Shown piece by piece: positions 45,762 to 58,516 of a stretch of 64,000 bases of DNA (positions are counted from its first letter, which is position 1; the number at the start of each line of letters is the position of its first letter). This DNA is from Hirsutella rhossiliensis (taxonomy: Eukaryota > Ascomycota > Sordariomycetes > Hypocreales > Ophiocordycipitaceae): contig NW_025408681.1 of assembly GCF_020360975.1 (NCBI RefSeq), forward strand, positions 1,550,001 to 1,614,000, given 5' to 3'. The notes under the pieces are model-generated. The model was not told the DNA's origin and did no database searches. It was given only the letters and a program-made list of their open reading frames with translations. The position numbers and the translations under genes were made by a program.

Positions 45762-46300
45762 ATAATCCTAAGAAAGTATTTAAAGAAGTTTAAAAAAGAT
45801 AAAGAAGGTTATAGTACTTTAATAAGGACGACTAGTTACTCTAGGATAAGATTACCTTTAATAAAAGGAGGAAGGAAGAAATAATAAATAAAGTAAATAA
45901 TTTACTACTCTTATTAAGTAAAGAAGCCTTAGATTAAATAATACTATAGTTATAATAACTCCTTAATAAACCTTAAAAGGATTAAAGCTAAGAAGAGAAA
46001 AAAGAGCGATTATAAATACCTAAGAAAAGCTTAAGGTATATAATTAAGGTTTAGCTATTATAACTTAGTAAAGTAAAAATAAATCTCTATATAAGAGCCT
46101 TAAAAATACTAATTTAATAAGAAAAGGAGGAGGTAAAAAGAAGCTAGGGAGGAAAAGGTAGTAAAGATAAAAATCTATAACTATTATAAGAAGTAAGCTA
46201 GAACCTAACTAGTAACTAAGGCACCGTTTAACTATTTAATTAAAGGATAACTATAGTAGCTAAGATATTTATAAGCGCTTTACCTATTACTATATCTTTT
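45762..46300 (+). pseudogene. Gypsy-A pol, C-terminal piece
   Basis: Continuation of the integrase C-terminus, collinear with Gypsy-B 25334-25875 (FKEV.KK-like, then Glu/Lys-rich). It proves that Gypsy-A was one element before Gypsy-C arrived. Confidence 0.87.
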
Positions 46301-46557
46301 TAAATTTTCTACTTAAAGCTCCTTAAGTAAATAAAGATAATATTTCCTACCCTTCTTTAATAATAACTTACCCTCTACTACCTTAAAGAAAATAAATAAA
46401 GATATAATTAAATAATAAAGTAAGAAAATAAATATTTTTATTACCTACCTTTTTTAAGAATAAGACTTTTTACTTTATAAATAAGGACGTTTATTTTTTA
46501 TTATAAAGGGGGAGACCTATTATAGTAAAAATAAACGCGCTTATAAAATAAATTTTA

Positions 46558-47872
46558 ATATATTTTTAACTTATTAAATTAAACGTATATAACCTTAAAA
46601 GAAAAACTTTTACTACTAAAAATAGTAACTAAATAAGGCTACTTACTCTTAGTAAACTTATTATAGACTATTATAAAGCAAACTTAAAGACTATTTAATT
46701 ATTACTTAAGAGAGAGCTTATTAAACCTATATAATCTCTTTTTAAGTAAAATAAGTATAAAGTTAATTTCCTCCCCTTCCTTTAAATCCTTAGTAAGGCT
46801 AAAGGGATTAAGGATATTATAAAAAAGATAAGGAGCGGTCTTATTATTAATATACTTATTATAAAATTTATTAGTCTTAAGGTTAGTATAGAAATTATAA
46901 CTATATATATAGTTAGCGAATCTATTAAGGTTAAAAGTAGCCCTATAATATCTAAGGAAGTAAGGCTATTTATAAATAAGCGCTTTAGTTAAATCTTAGA
47001 TATAGTTAGTATAAGAGCTATTAATAGTACTTAAAAGAGAGATATACTTATAAAAAGGAAGTATAATATACTTATAAGTAAATGTTATAGTCGTTTAATA
47101 AGCTTAAATATACCCTTAATAAAGGTAAGGGTTATAAGTTCTATATAAAGTAATTAAGACTACTTAAGAGTATTCTTACCGCCTTAAACTAAGCTAAGAA
47201 AAAAAGTATCTATATAAATAAGTAATTTTTATAGGGATATAAGTTACTAGCTAACGTTTATAATAAAGGGTATAAAAGATAATTTATTTATACTAACCTA
47301 GCGTACTTTTAAGATAGTAAAAGAGAGGAGAGCGACTACGTACTTTAATCCTAATAATATTAAGAGCGTTTAATAAAACCTATAACTAAAATATAATTTC
47401 TATATAAATTAAAAACCCTTAGCAACCGATATTATTTCTACTATAAACCTAAGTCTTAAAGTAACTATAGATCTATAAAGTAAGATAGTTAAAATAAGCT
47501 AAGCGAGATTAAATAAGTTAGATAATCTTTACTTAAAAGTACTTTATATAAAGAGGAAAGACCTTAATATAATAATTCTAAGTAAGAAAAGTAGTAGTAA
47601 TAAAAGAAGGTTATAAAAGAGTAGTTAAAGAGAGGTTAATAATATTTAATAGCTCTTTAGTTTTAAGTTTAACGGTTTTATAAGATATAATAAGAAAGAA
47701 AAAGTAGTTATAAAAAGAGAAGATAAGAGGTAGCGGTTTAAAGAAATAAAGAAGATAAAGAAGAAAAGAAAAAAAAGAGGAATAAAAAACGTAAAGAGGG
47801 GAAGAAAAGGGTAAAGATTAAATAACTCCCTAATTAATAATTAGTAAAAGAAGCTATTTAAGAGTAACCCTT
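46558..47872 (+). pseudogene. Gypsy-A extra ORF2
   Basis: Collinear with the 439-codon frame of Gypsy-B (26130-27446) but with heavier RIP, including the start (ATA at 46558). The Lys/Arg-rich end is kept (about 47690-47810). Function unknown. Confidence 0.65.
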
Positions 47873-48175
47873 AAATACGCTTAAGACCTTACTACTATAA
47901 AGGCTAGCTAAAGTAACTAATAACCGCGCGCTTTAATAACTATTTATTCTTCTTACTATACCTTCTTTTTTTTTTCTTTCTTCTTCCTTTTATATATATA
48001 TATATATATACTCTATATACTTCCCTACTTATAACGATCCCCTTTATTAATATAACTCTTATATATATATATATAACCTTCTTAGCTTCTTAGCATTATA
48101 ACTTAAAACTACTTACTTTAACTATTTAATCTTAACTTTTCTTTTTCTTTTACTTACTTTACCCTTTCTTAAGAT

Positions 48176-50634
48176 ATAGCGGCGAACTTAAATAGTATCT
48201 TAGGCTTAGCTATAGACCTCCCTAAGAATACTACTATTTTCTTTAATATACTATTATTTAAAAGTAAGAGCTTTATTTTACTTACTTACTATAGTAAAGT
48301 TAAAGTAAAAGGTAGTAAAGGGCGCTTCTATACTAATAATAAGGAAAAGTTTATAAACTAAAACTAATAAGACGTTTATAAGTAAAATTAACCTCTTTAA
48401 TATATCTATAAAGATTATTAGTACTTAATATTAATAGGCCTTATTAAATAATAGGATATTACCTTTAAAGATACTTAGATAATATATAAGGGCGTTAAAA
48501 AGATAAATAGATTTACTAGGAATAAGGCTTACTAAGAAAAGTATATTATCGATATATATTACTTTCTTTATAAAGCTATTAATAAATAATAGGCTATAAG
48601 CTTTAGCCTTAGCGTAATAATTAAGATCCTAATAAAAGGTATTAAGAATATAGTATACCCCTTACCTTACTTACTATTAGTTTATACTAACTATTAAAGG
48701 GAACCTATTAAAGATATAGAAGATAAATATATAAAGTAATATAAATACTTAAACGATAAAAAGTATTTAATTAAGTTTACCGCTCTTACCTTTAACCTTA
48801 GTCGCTTTATATATAAATAAAGGTATATAACTAAAGTTATTAACTTTTTAATAAGACTAAATAAAAGAGGACTTTACTAAGGAGCGTTCTTTTAAAACTA
48901 TAAAGAAGGAAACTTAGTTATTTTTAATACTTAGAAAAAGGGATAGTATACTAAACTCTATATATTCCTATAAGTATAGTAGTAGTTTCTTTATATTTTC
49001 TAAGTTCCTTATAACTTTACTTATATACTAGTCCCTTATACCGCTTAATAATAAAGGTAGAAATATAGCTACTTAGCTTTAATAATAATATAATACTAGG
49101 TTAAAAGTATAGTTAAGCTATACCTTAAGATAATTAAGTAGTAATACTTAAAGGTTAAAGTAATTTTAAAGTAAAGGTATAAGGCAATATAAGAAGCCCT
49201 ATAAATAGATAAAATCTTATACTAAGATTAGTATTTCTTTAAGCTAAATAAGAGGATAAGTATAAAAGGCTATATTAATAAGCTAATATATAGAATCTAA
49301 GCTATTATAGTAAACGAACTTAATTATATATAAGCGATATTATAAGGTAGCGGAGTTTCTTAGTAGTTTAATAGCGGGGTTAAACGACTATAAAAGATAC
49401 TATTTAATTAAGGTTTAATAACTTTTAGTAGAGTCTTTCTTATAAGGATTCTTAGGTATAAATAGATTTACTAATATAACTATATTATCCTAGGAGGTTA
49501 AGAAGAATAAGACCTTTAAGAAGTCTTAAAGGTAGTTAACCTTTAAGATAGCCTTAGTAAATAAAAACTACTACTTTAAAGAAATATAAAACTAGCTTAT
49601 ATAGTAAGGAGAGCGAGAAAAGAGCTAACTATACTAGCTACCCTTATAAAGTAACCTAACTTAATTGCTTAAGCTATACGCGGTTTCTTTATAAAACTCC
49701 TCCTTAAAAAGACCCTTAACTATTTAATTACGCTAATAAGAATCGAGAATAAGCTTAGACCTTTATTACCTTAAGCATTAACTAAATTAAGGTCTTTATT
49801 TAAACTAAGTAGCTTTTCCCTAAGTAACCTTAAGATAGGATCCCTACCCTAAAGTCTATAAAAGAGAGAGCTAAGCGCCCTTACTAGTCCTTTTATTTAT
49901 ATAAAAATAATACTTTTATTTTCCCTTTTAAATATATAGCTAATTAAGCTTACTTTTTACTTACTATTAATAACTCCTTTAAATATATAAAGGAGCGAAA
50001 GACTTATAACTATACCCCTATTAATAACCTAATAAGAAGCTAGTAAAGAAGAAAGGTAGATAGCGCGGTTACTAACTTACCCTAAGACTCTAAAATTACT
50101 AGGCGCTTAGTTAATTACCCTATAGCTAAAGACTTTAGTAACGCTTATAGTATACCCCGTTACTTCTTAAAGATAAAGTATAGTAATAGCCTTTTTAAGT
50201 ATAGTCCCTATAAGGTTTATACTAAGCTTTAAACCCTCTTAGGTTAAAGAAGTTAAAAACCTAGGAATATATTAAAACTACTACTAGGATACTAATAACT
50301 ATAATTCTATATATTTATATAGAACTACTAGTAATATAATAATAATTAGTTTATAAGACTTTATAGCTTATTTAATCTAGCTATACTTAAAGCTATAGAC
50401 TAGTAAAGACGCTAACTACTTTATTTCCTTAACGCCCTTAAGAATAATAAGCGTAAATACTTAGGAGCGTATATAAAGGGTAGTAAATAATTATTTAAAG
50501 AAGGAAGTATATAAGTAAAGATAGGAAAGAGCTAAATAAATAGCTTATAAGTAAAGGGAGGAATAAATAACGTAAAAGGAAGGGGATTATAGTAAAGGAG
50601 AAAAGTTCTATTAATAGTTTATTTACTTACTTAT
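48176..50634 (+). pseudogene. Gypsy-A extra ORF3: Ulp1/SENP-like protease, truncated
   Basis: Collinear with Gypsy-B ORF3. The three catalytic codons fall at exactly the same residue numbers counted from the start: Tyr (His expected) at 48875-48877 is residue 234, Asn (Asp expected) at 48926-48928 is 251, and Tyr (Cys expected) at 49064-49066 is 297, preceded by three TAA codons and AGG. No indel has therefore entered 890 bp of either copy. The last codons are lost in a deletion of about 95 bp that also removed the purine tract and the LTR start. Confidence 0.7.
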
Positions 50635-50989
50635 ATACCCTTATAAATATTAGCCTATTAAAAGGATAAGACCCTTAGTACTCCTTATTTAACTTCCTTC
50701 TAAGTATACTTAAAGGCTTTATAAAGACCTTAATTATTTAATTAAGTATCTTCTTTAATTATAGTTAATTTAATTTTTTTTTCCCTTTTAAAGTAAAGGC
50801 CGCTAGTTACGCGACTTTAGTAAAGATAAAAAAGTATAAAGTAAAGAAATCTCTAAGACTTATATTAATAACCTAAGACCCTTAGAGCTATATATAAGAC
50901 CGATAATAAAATAAATATATTATTAATTACTTTATTAATCCTTAGCTATATACTATATATACTTTAAGTATATACCCTTATCCTTATTA
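50635..50989 (+). repeat. Gypsy-A 3' LTR, truncated at its 5' end
   Basis: Matches the Gypsy-B LTR from about base 15 to the end (…CCTTATTA). The start and the polypurine tract are missing through the deletion at about 50635. Confidence 0.85.
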
Positions 50990-53900
50990 AAGTAGCTTAT
51001 TAAGTATACCTTTTACTTAGAAAAGTACTTAACTAAAAACTATAACTACCTTAGCTATAACGCTAGCTAAAGCTACTCTTGCTTTAAGGTTTAATACTAT
51101 AATTATAAGGGAGAGTACCTTATAACTAATAAGTACCTTATAACTAATAAGGTATAATATAAAGTTTATAAAGAAATAACTAATACTTAATAGCCTTAGC
51201 CCCTTTATACTTATAAAGCCCTTAAAGCCTTTTAGGCCCCTTAAGCTTAACTATAACCTTATTAATATTATATAGTATAATATTAATAAGTAGAAAATAG
51301 CTAACCTATTAATCTTAAAGTAAGCCTTAAAAATAAAAATAGATCTTATTTTATTATAAGAGCTTTACTTTTATAAGATCGATAATAGCTATATCCTTAT
51401 ATAGTATCTAGCTTATAATATTATAACTTTTATCCTTTTTACTAACTTTCTTAAGATTATTAAAAGGCCTAGGGTTATAGCTTATAAAAGAAAGGAAGCC
51501 TAAATAAAATCTAGCCTTAGCTTTAACCTCTTTTATAATTTAAATATATAAGTTATAAGGGTAAAAGGTATTAAACTATTTACCCTTATTAACTTATATA
51601 ATAAAAAAGAAGTTAAAAGGGCCTTAGCTATCTAAGGCTAATAAGGGCCCCTTATAATAAAAAGGCTACTATTAATAGCCTAACTCCTATAATAGCCCTT
51701 TATATTAGTAAGGGACTTTAACTTATACTACCTTTATTAAAACCTTTTTATAAAACCCTTTAAGGCTTATAAGGTAAAAGCCTTTATTAGCTAGCTTAAC
51801 TATTATAAGGCTTCCTTACTAATAAACCTTAAGGTAGCTATAGAAAGTACTTATTAAAGGAAAAGCTTAAAAAGGGCCTTAGTTATAAACCTTACTTTCT
51901 ATAGCTTATTTAAATAGTTAACCTAAGCTAACCTTTACTTCTTAAAGGCTATAAGCTTAAATTATAAGCTTATAGCTTTTAAAGCTAGCTTAAGGGGCTT
52001 TAATAAGCCCTTACTACCTAGGCCTACTACTTATAATTATATAAAAGTAAACTAAAAGGTATTTTTAAAATACTTAGCTAAGAAGGAATAAGACCTTTTT
52101 ATAGCTATAAAGAGGGCTATAAAAAGAGATAACTTAAAAGTAATAGCTTTCCTTTTAATAAGAACCTTTATAAAGGCCTTAAATATAGTAATACTAAAAA
52201 GGAAGCCTTATAAAAGATCTAAGCCCTAGTAAACTAATACGCTAACTTACTTTTAGAAACCCTTAAGCTTAGCTTAATAAGCTTATAAGCTAGCCTAAGA
52301 TAAAAAGAGCTAAAAGAGCTTTATAAAGGCCTAAAATAGCTTTAAGTATACTATTAAAGCTATTAAAAAGTAATATTAAGAGAGTTTCTTAATAAAAGTA
52401 ATAAGAAAAGACGTTTTTATAGCCTTTTCCTATACTAAGGCTAGAGCTAACCTTACCTTTCTTAGTATCTTATATATAAATAAAAAGATAGAAGTAAAAG
52501 CTAATACCTTTATAGAAAAATATAAGGCTTTCTTAATAACCCTTTTTTTAACCTTAGACCCTAGCCTTAGCTCCCCCTTAGCCCCCTTTAAAGCCTAGAA
52601 AAAGAAGAGCTTTTAAGCTATATAAGTAGTAAGGGTATAGTTAAGTAAGACTAGTTAAAGCTAAAAAATCTCTAAGATTAAGAGGGCTATTTTTAGCTCT
52701 TTTAATAAGAAAGCCTTTAGCTTAGACTCCCTTAGCTTCCTTCTTATTTAATAAGTATATAATACTATCTTTATAGTCTTTAATAAGGCCTATAAAGCTT
52801 TATTTAACTAAAGATACTACCTTAAGGTATAAAAAAAAGCTATAGGAATTATACTTCCTAAGTAAAATAAGCTAGACTATATTATCCTTAAGGTATATAA
52901 GGTTATAAGTTTACTTAACTACTTAGGAAAGGTCCTTAAAAAGCTCTATACTACCTAGCTAAGCTATTTAGTTAATATAGCTAGGCTTTTAAACCTTATA
53001 TAGCTAAGGGGATAAAAATAATAGTTAGCTATAAATATAGCCTTCCTTCTTTTATACTATATTTAAAAGAAGTAGGAGTTTAATAAGAAGGCTATTATTA
53101 GTACCTTCTTATTATATATAAAGGGCGCCTTTAATTTTATATTAAAGGAATAGCTTATAAGGGTCCTAAGGGACTTAAACCTTTTTAAGGCCCTTATAAG
53201 CTTAGTAAACTACTTCCTTATTAAAAGGAAGATCTAGCTAGCCTTTAAAGAGTAAGTCTAGCCCTTTATAGACCTAGTAATAAAGGTACTTTAAAGGTCC
53301 TTTATTAGCTTTATTTTATTCCTCTTATATATAAAGGGGATACTAGCGGCTAAGGGATACTAGCTATCTTATATAAATAACTTTAGTATCTTTATAATAT
53401 TAACCTTAGCTAAGAAGAACGTTTAGTAGCTAAAAGTAATAGCTACTAACTTATTTAAATAAGCTAAAGACTAAAGGGTTTACTTTAATCCTTTAAAAAT
53501 AAAACTTATTTAATTTAATAGGTAATAGTAGCTTATTTTAAAGGGTATAATAGTAAGAGGCTTATTTTTTAAGGTAAAGCCCTTAGTATAATAGCTAAGG
53601 GTCTTCTTTAATTTTAAGCTCCTATTTAAATAATATATTAAAAAGAAGGTAGCCTTTATATAAGCTACCTTTAAAGGACTATCTTACTTAACCTTTATAT
53701 AAAAAAGCTTATTATTTAAAGCCTTTAAATAGCTTTACTAAGCTTATATAACCTTTATAATAAACTATAGGGCCTAGCTTTAGTATAGGGGGCCTAAGAC
53801 CTTTAAGAGCCTTATAAAGCTTTTTTAAAAGCTTTAAAACTAAGCTCTTTTAAAGGTCTTAAAGGCCTTTATAAGATCCTTTATTAAGGCTTTAAAAGCT

Positions 53901-54932
53901 AAAGCGGCCCTACTACTATTAAAGGTATAATTTAAAAAGGTATACCTTTCTTACGCCCTTTAAACCTTATACTTCTTACTTAGTTACTTTATAAAGTAAG
54001 CTTATAACCTAGCTATATAGGATAACCTCGCTAACTTAGGCTTTAACTTAAGGGCTTTAAGCTATATTAAGCTATATATATAGCTCTTTTACCTCCTTAA
54101 AGGCCTTATAGCTTTTATAGGACTTAATTATAACTTAAAAAAAAGGAAAGCTAGCTAAGAGTCCTTATAGGCTATAAAGCCTAAGGCTTTTATTATAGTA
54201 ATAAAGGCTCTTAAGCCCTTAGCTAAAAAGTAATACTAATGCCTCTTAGCTAGCTTAGCTAGCTTAAAAGACTTTAGGTTATAGCCCTTAGCCTTTTATA
54301 TTAATAGCTTTAAAAGGTACCTTAAGGGGTCTTTTATAAAAACTAACGCTTACTCTTTTTATAAAATAAGCTTAGAAAATAGGATTATTAAAGTATACTA
54401 TAAGAACCTAGGGCCCTTAATTAAAGTACCTAATATAGAGCTATTCGCGATACTAAAGGTCTTAAAAGACCTAGCTAAGAGGCCTTAGCCCTTAAAGCTT
54501 AGCTCCTTTAACCCCCTTATAAATACTAATATCTTTATAAATAGCTAAGCTATTATAAGGAAGGTTATAGGTTTCTTAGACCTAGCTATATATATTAAAA
54601 GGCTCCTATCTAGCTTAAAAGCCTTTTATAATATATAGCTATACTAGTACCTTAGCTACCTAAGGATCTTTAATAATAAGCTAGCTAACTAGCTATTTAA
54701 AAGAGGCTTAAGGGCCCTTACCTAAGGGACCCCCTTAGTTTTTATTAGCTACTTATAAAGAAAGGTCTAGTAAGCTATTAAGGACTATTAAAAGGAACTT
54801 TAAGCTACTAAGGTAGCTAAAGACCTTAAGGCTAAGGGCCTAGGTAGGTACTATATATTTATTTAAAAGACCCCCCGCTTAGCCCTTAGCCTAAAAAATA
54901 ACCTTATAAGGAGGCTTAAGCTAACTTTCTTA
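50990..54932 (+). mobile_element. Tad1/I-like LINE, both ends incomplete
   Basis: A non-LTR retrotransposon body on the + strand between the Gypsy-A LTR and a Gypsy-D-type LTR fragment. Endonuclease, reverse transcriptase and RNase H-like parts appear in order. No poly-A tail or target duplication is visible, so at least the 3' end is cut by the LTR fragment at 54933. An 18-bp tandem duplication (TACCTTATAACTAATAAG twice) lies near 51116-51151. RIP is heavy. Confidence 0.82.
51290..54932 (+). pseudogene. LINE ORF2: endonuclease, reverse transcriptase, RNase H
   Basis: The AP-endonuclease box ILVRDFNLYYLY.N sits near 51702-51741 (GDFN...HH..W expected, with Arg for Gly, Tyr for His and a stop for Trp; RDFN at 51711-51722). 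Reverse transcriptase starts with AIGIILPK.NKLDY and KVISLLNYLGKVLKKL (about 52830-52935), typical of fungal Tad1-group LINEs, continues with KGAFNFILKE (about 53119-53150), and has a catalytic box YINN at 53370-53381 (YIDD expected; both Asp changed). An RNase H-like part with NS.AIIRKV lies near 54535-54565. Many frames are interrupted by TAA/TAG. Confidence 0.8.
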
Positions 54933-55205
54933 TATAACGACCGGTATTATTTTTAAGGGATAAACCTATTAAGGGGTTTATATTAATAGATATAATAGGG
55001 CGTAGTCTAAGTAATAATAAGTATATTATATTAGTAATAAGTTAAAGGTTATAGACTATAAACTATAACTAAGTAATTAGAATTAAAGATAGAATTATAA
55101 TAAAGATCTATATTAAAAGCTAGAGAGCTATTTATTTAAAGAAGTAAAAGTAGGTAGCTATATATACTTATTAAGACTATTCTTAAATTATAAGCCTAGC
55201 TATAA
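54933..55205 (-). repeat. Minus-strand LTR fragment of the Gypsy-D family
   Basis: Reverse complement of the last 270 bp or so of the Gypsy-D LTR. It starts TATAACGACCGGTATTAT and keeps the CCGGTCG end that is mutated in the + strand copies. It stops within the LTR (CCTAGCTATAATCC), so it is truncated. About 50 bp of unassigned sequence follow before Copia-2b. Confidence 0.82.
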
Positions 55206-55255
55206 TCCTTAATATTAAATAGTATAAAGTTTACTAATCTTATTAATCTTAGATT

Positions 55256-55740
55256 TCTCGCGAAGAGAGATATAAGAAGTATATAAAAATATATAAAGGT
55301 AAAATTAGAAGTAAGGGGTTAGACAGGCAGGGTAAAGAGATTTAATTCTTATAGGGGCAGTAATATAGGTAGGGGAGTAATTATTATATTACCTTAATTA
55401 TCCTTCTTTCCTTTATCTAACGCCTCTCTTTATACCTATCTAGTATCTTAATTAATAAAGAAGATCTTACTTAAAGAAGCTATTAATATCCTTTTAACTA
55501 CCGAGCTTTTTACTAGTTTTTCCCCTCCTTTCTAGCCGTTGCCGGTATATCCGTCTTATCTCTCGCTACCTCTATAGGAAGCTATCGCTACTTTTACTTC
55601 CCCTTATACCCTTACCCTCCTTTCTATACCTCTTTTTAGCTCCTTCTTCCTTCTTTTATACTAGGTGTTTTTAGCTTCCTTAGTCCCTCTTACTAAGGGA
55701 TATCTCCGAGAACTACGAAATTAGGCCACGCTTTATAATA
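55256..55740 (-). repeat. Copia-2b LTR
   Basis: 485 bp, collinear with the Copia-2a LTRs apart from a few extra bases near 55650. Ends GCTTTATAATA where 2a has GCTTCGCGACA. Confidence 0.9.
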
Positions 55741-58515
55741 TACCCCCTTAGCTATAGCCTGCCCCTTAAGGGCATAGCTAATACGGCTTTAGGCTAGTAA
55801 GCGTATAGAGGAGGTCTTAGTCTATATTTATCCCCTACTTAAGAAATCCGGGTTTTAGCCCTAGGCTCTTTTAGACCTACTTTAAGAAAAAGGGGCCTAA
55901 GGAGTAAATTAAGTCCTATAAGAAAGGGGGGCTTCTCTAAGGATAAGTCCCTAAAAAGGGGGCCTTTAAAAAGAATAAGTCCTAATTAAGCTAGGGGCCC
56001 TCTTTTAGGATAAGTCCTAATTCCTCTCTTTAGCTATAAACGTCTCCTTCCTCCTATATACTATTAGCTCTTCTTATAAACTCTTAAGGCGGGCTTTTAA
56101 GAATAGCTTCTCTTAAACGTCTTCTAGCCTAATTTACTATAAAAAGATAGCTAGCTTCTACTTTAGTAAGGGCTTCGTAAGACTATTAGCTTTTATTATA
56201 TAAGAATATACCCTTATATTCCTATTTTACTATTATAAAGAAATAATAGGCATAGGGAGGCTTTATAGAATAAGCTAGTAAAAAGAGGCTCTATAATATA
56301 GTCTAAGGGAATAACCCTTAAAAGACAAAGACCTCTACTAGACATCTATACCTTCCTCTAGGAAAAGCGGGTTAGGATAAGCCTATCCTTATAAATAGAA
56401 ATATATATAAATTGCATAAGTTAATTACGAGTAGAACGGATACCCTATTGCCTATTTTGGCCTAGCGGTTCCGAAGATATCCGCGATACGAGAATAGGTA
56501 GGGCATAGAATATTCTAGTTAAATCCACTACTTATACTAGAACCCATAGTCTTACGTTAACTATCACGCTATAATTAGACCACCTACTAAGTTCGGAAGA
56601 TATACTATAGATAGAGCTTTTTAAGCACTATAGAATATGCTAGAAAGCTAACTAATTAGTCTACTAGTAGGCGAGCAATAGTCTATAAAAGACAAGGGAT
56701 TTCCCTAGGAGTAGTAGATAGAATAAGTAAGTTCGTATATATCTTTTGCAACGCTATTCTTTTAATATATTATTTAGCCCCATATATGCTCGTTATAAAT
56801 TCCGGACAAAATCCTACCCTATACTCCTTCGACCGATCTTTCCGCTTACGTTATCTAATACCCGATTCTACGCTTATTGCTTATACCTTCTTATATATTA
56901 ATACCGTTAAAACCTAACGGACGGAAATACGTCCCCTTTAAACCTCTTAGCGTAACTAATACTAATAGATATTAATATACTATAGCCGGGTCGATAGTTT
57001 ACTATTTTCCTCTATAAGAATCTATATAGTCTATATATTATTATATTCTATAGCTAACGGGGTTAGGATTTATAGTTATAGAGATATTAGTAGCTAGCTA
57101 AGGAAAATCGCTTCTTTTAACGCTTTTAAAAGAGCTAGTAGCTCTACCTCTATACTAAAAGTCGTAACGGTAGCTTGCTTCGAAGCTCTCTAAGTAATAG
57201 TTCCTCTAAAAAGGGATATAATATACCCTTATAAGCTCTTTCTATCTAAGGAATTATCCGTAAAGGATAAATCGCTTAAATAAAGAAAGATTTCGGTAGC
57301 TTATTTCCTTCCCTACCCTCCTAGGCGTAGACTATATAATCTCGTTAAATAGAGATAAAGGATAGCTCTATCTATTACTTCTTAATACCTAGGGCTAGGA
57401 TTCTAGTTATACCTAGCTAGCTAGGAGACTATAAAAGAGATATCTAGTCTAGTAGAAATAGCTAAAAAAAAGTAAGGAGCCTACCTTCTATTAATATTAG
57501 TGTTTCTCTTACTCCCTAGCTTAAAAGGATAGATTAGGTAAAGGCTCTTTATTTAATATAGGCGTAGAGGGAAGCTTCTTATCGAGGGAATTAGGGAGGA
57601 ATTTATAAGCAACCTTATTAATATAGGCGTCTTAGGTAAGCTAGATAGTCCGTTAGGACCTATTCCGAATAATTCGTATCCCTAGGAACTACTTTAGCTC
57701 CCCTAGCCTAGTTATCTTATACCTTTATTATAGGCCTTATATAGCCTCCCTAGTAGTAGTTTCTTCCTCTTTCGGGTAGGCCTAGATAATATCGTCGACG
57801 TAGAAGAAGACCGTGATTTTACCCTTCTATATTATATACGGTTCCTAAGGGACTTTCGTAAAGCCTAGGGCTTCGAGGGAACCTATTAAATGCTATTGCT
57901 AAAGAAAGGGTAATCTTCGTAGTCCGTATAGAGCTTTCCTAAGCCGTAGAACCTTTCCTAGTTATTAGAAACTAAGAGGAAGTTATATATAGATAACTTC
58001 TTCTTCCTTAAGAGGGCAGTTAACGAAGGCGTTAACTATATCTATCTAATCGAGCTTAAGGTCGAATTCTACTACTATAGCTATAAGGGTCTAAAAAGAT
58101 ATCCTTACTAAGGTAGTTGCCTTAGTAGGAAGATCCCCTTTTTCCTATTAATTCCTATAGATAGCTAGCTAGGCTTTATATTTTTAAAGGAAGCTATATT
58201 TAATAGTCTTATAGATAAAGACCTATTTATAGCTAAGGACTTATTTTCCTCTTACTTTTTCCTTAAGGACCTCTTTAAAAGACCTTATCTCTTTATATAA
58301 AGCTAAGTAGTCTTTCTAGGCCTAGAAAAACTAGTCTTTAAAGGGGTGTTTTTCTAGCTACTTTTAGTTTACTAGTAGGTCTAGGAGGTCTCTTTTATAT
58401 ACCTTCCTTACTAATAGCTATAGCTTAAAGAGCCGGCCTACTATAAACGCTTTATAGGAACCGTCTTTTATTAGCGTTAAATAAAAGTCGGAAAAACAAT
58501 CGAAATAAAGGAGAG
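55741..58515 (-). pseudogene. Copia-2b pol fragment (RNase H and reverse transcriptase)
   Basis: Matches Copia-2a 6977 to about 9045. RNase H is near 56900-57190. The YVDD codons are kept at 57791-57802 on the minus strand, inside a VFFYVDDII context. Broken by RIP stops, by the solo LTR and by truncation at 58515. Confidence 0.87.
56199..56895. repeat. Solo LTR (697 bp) of an otherwise unseen family
   Basis: It begins TATAAGAATATACC and ends ACCTTCTTATA, giving 8-bp inverted ends (TATAAGAA/TTCTTATA; TGTAAGAA/TTCTTACA before RIP). The flanks are a perfect TATTA duplication (56194-56198 and 56896-56900), and the empty site is seen in Copia-2a near 7429 (CTTTCATCGATGCC). It keeps many CA/TG (for example GCCTATTTTGGCC near 56452), so RIP was mild. 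No internal coding part remains. Confidence 0.85.
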
Positions 58516-58516
58516 G

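Larger units (their letters stand above)
13389..50989 (+). mobile_element. Gypsy-A: large Gypsy element, 5' part missing, split by Gypsy-C
   Basis: 13394-17164 and 45762-50989 are together collinear with 22312-30665 of Gypsy-B. The break in pol falls at AATAAGAT/ATAATCC, where the 28.6-kb Gypsy-C lies. The 5' LTR, gag and protease are not in the window: homology starts within 6 bp of the Copia-1 LTR end. It is more AT-rich than Gypsy-B at most aligned positions (for example TACGTT to TATATT types), so it has suffered more RIP. Confidence 0.9.

Noticed and set aside
51116..51151. Tandem 18-bp duplication as a minisatellite
   Set aside because: Only two units, inside the LINE body; likely a local slippage event.
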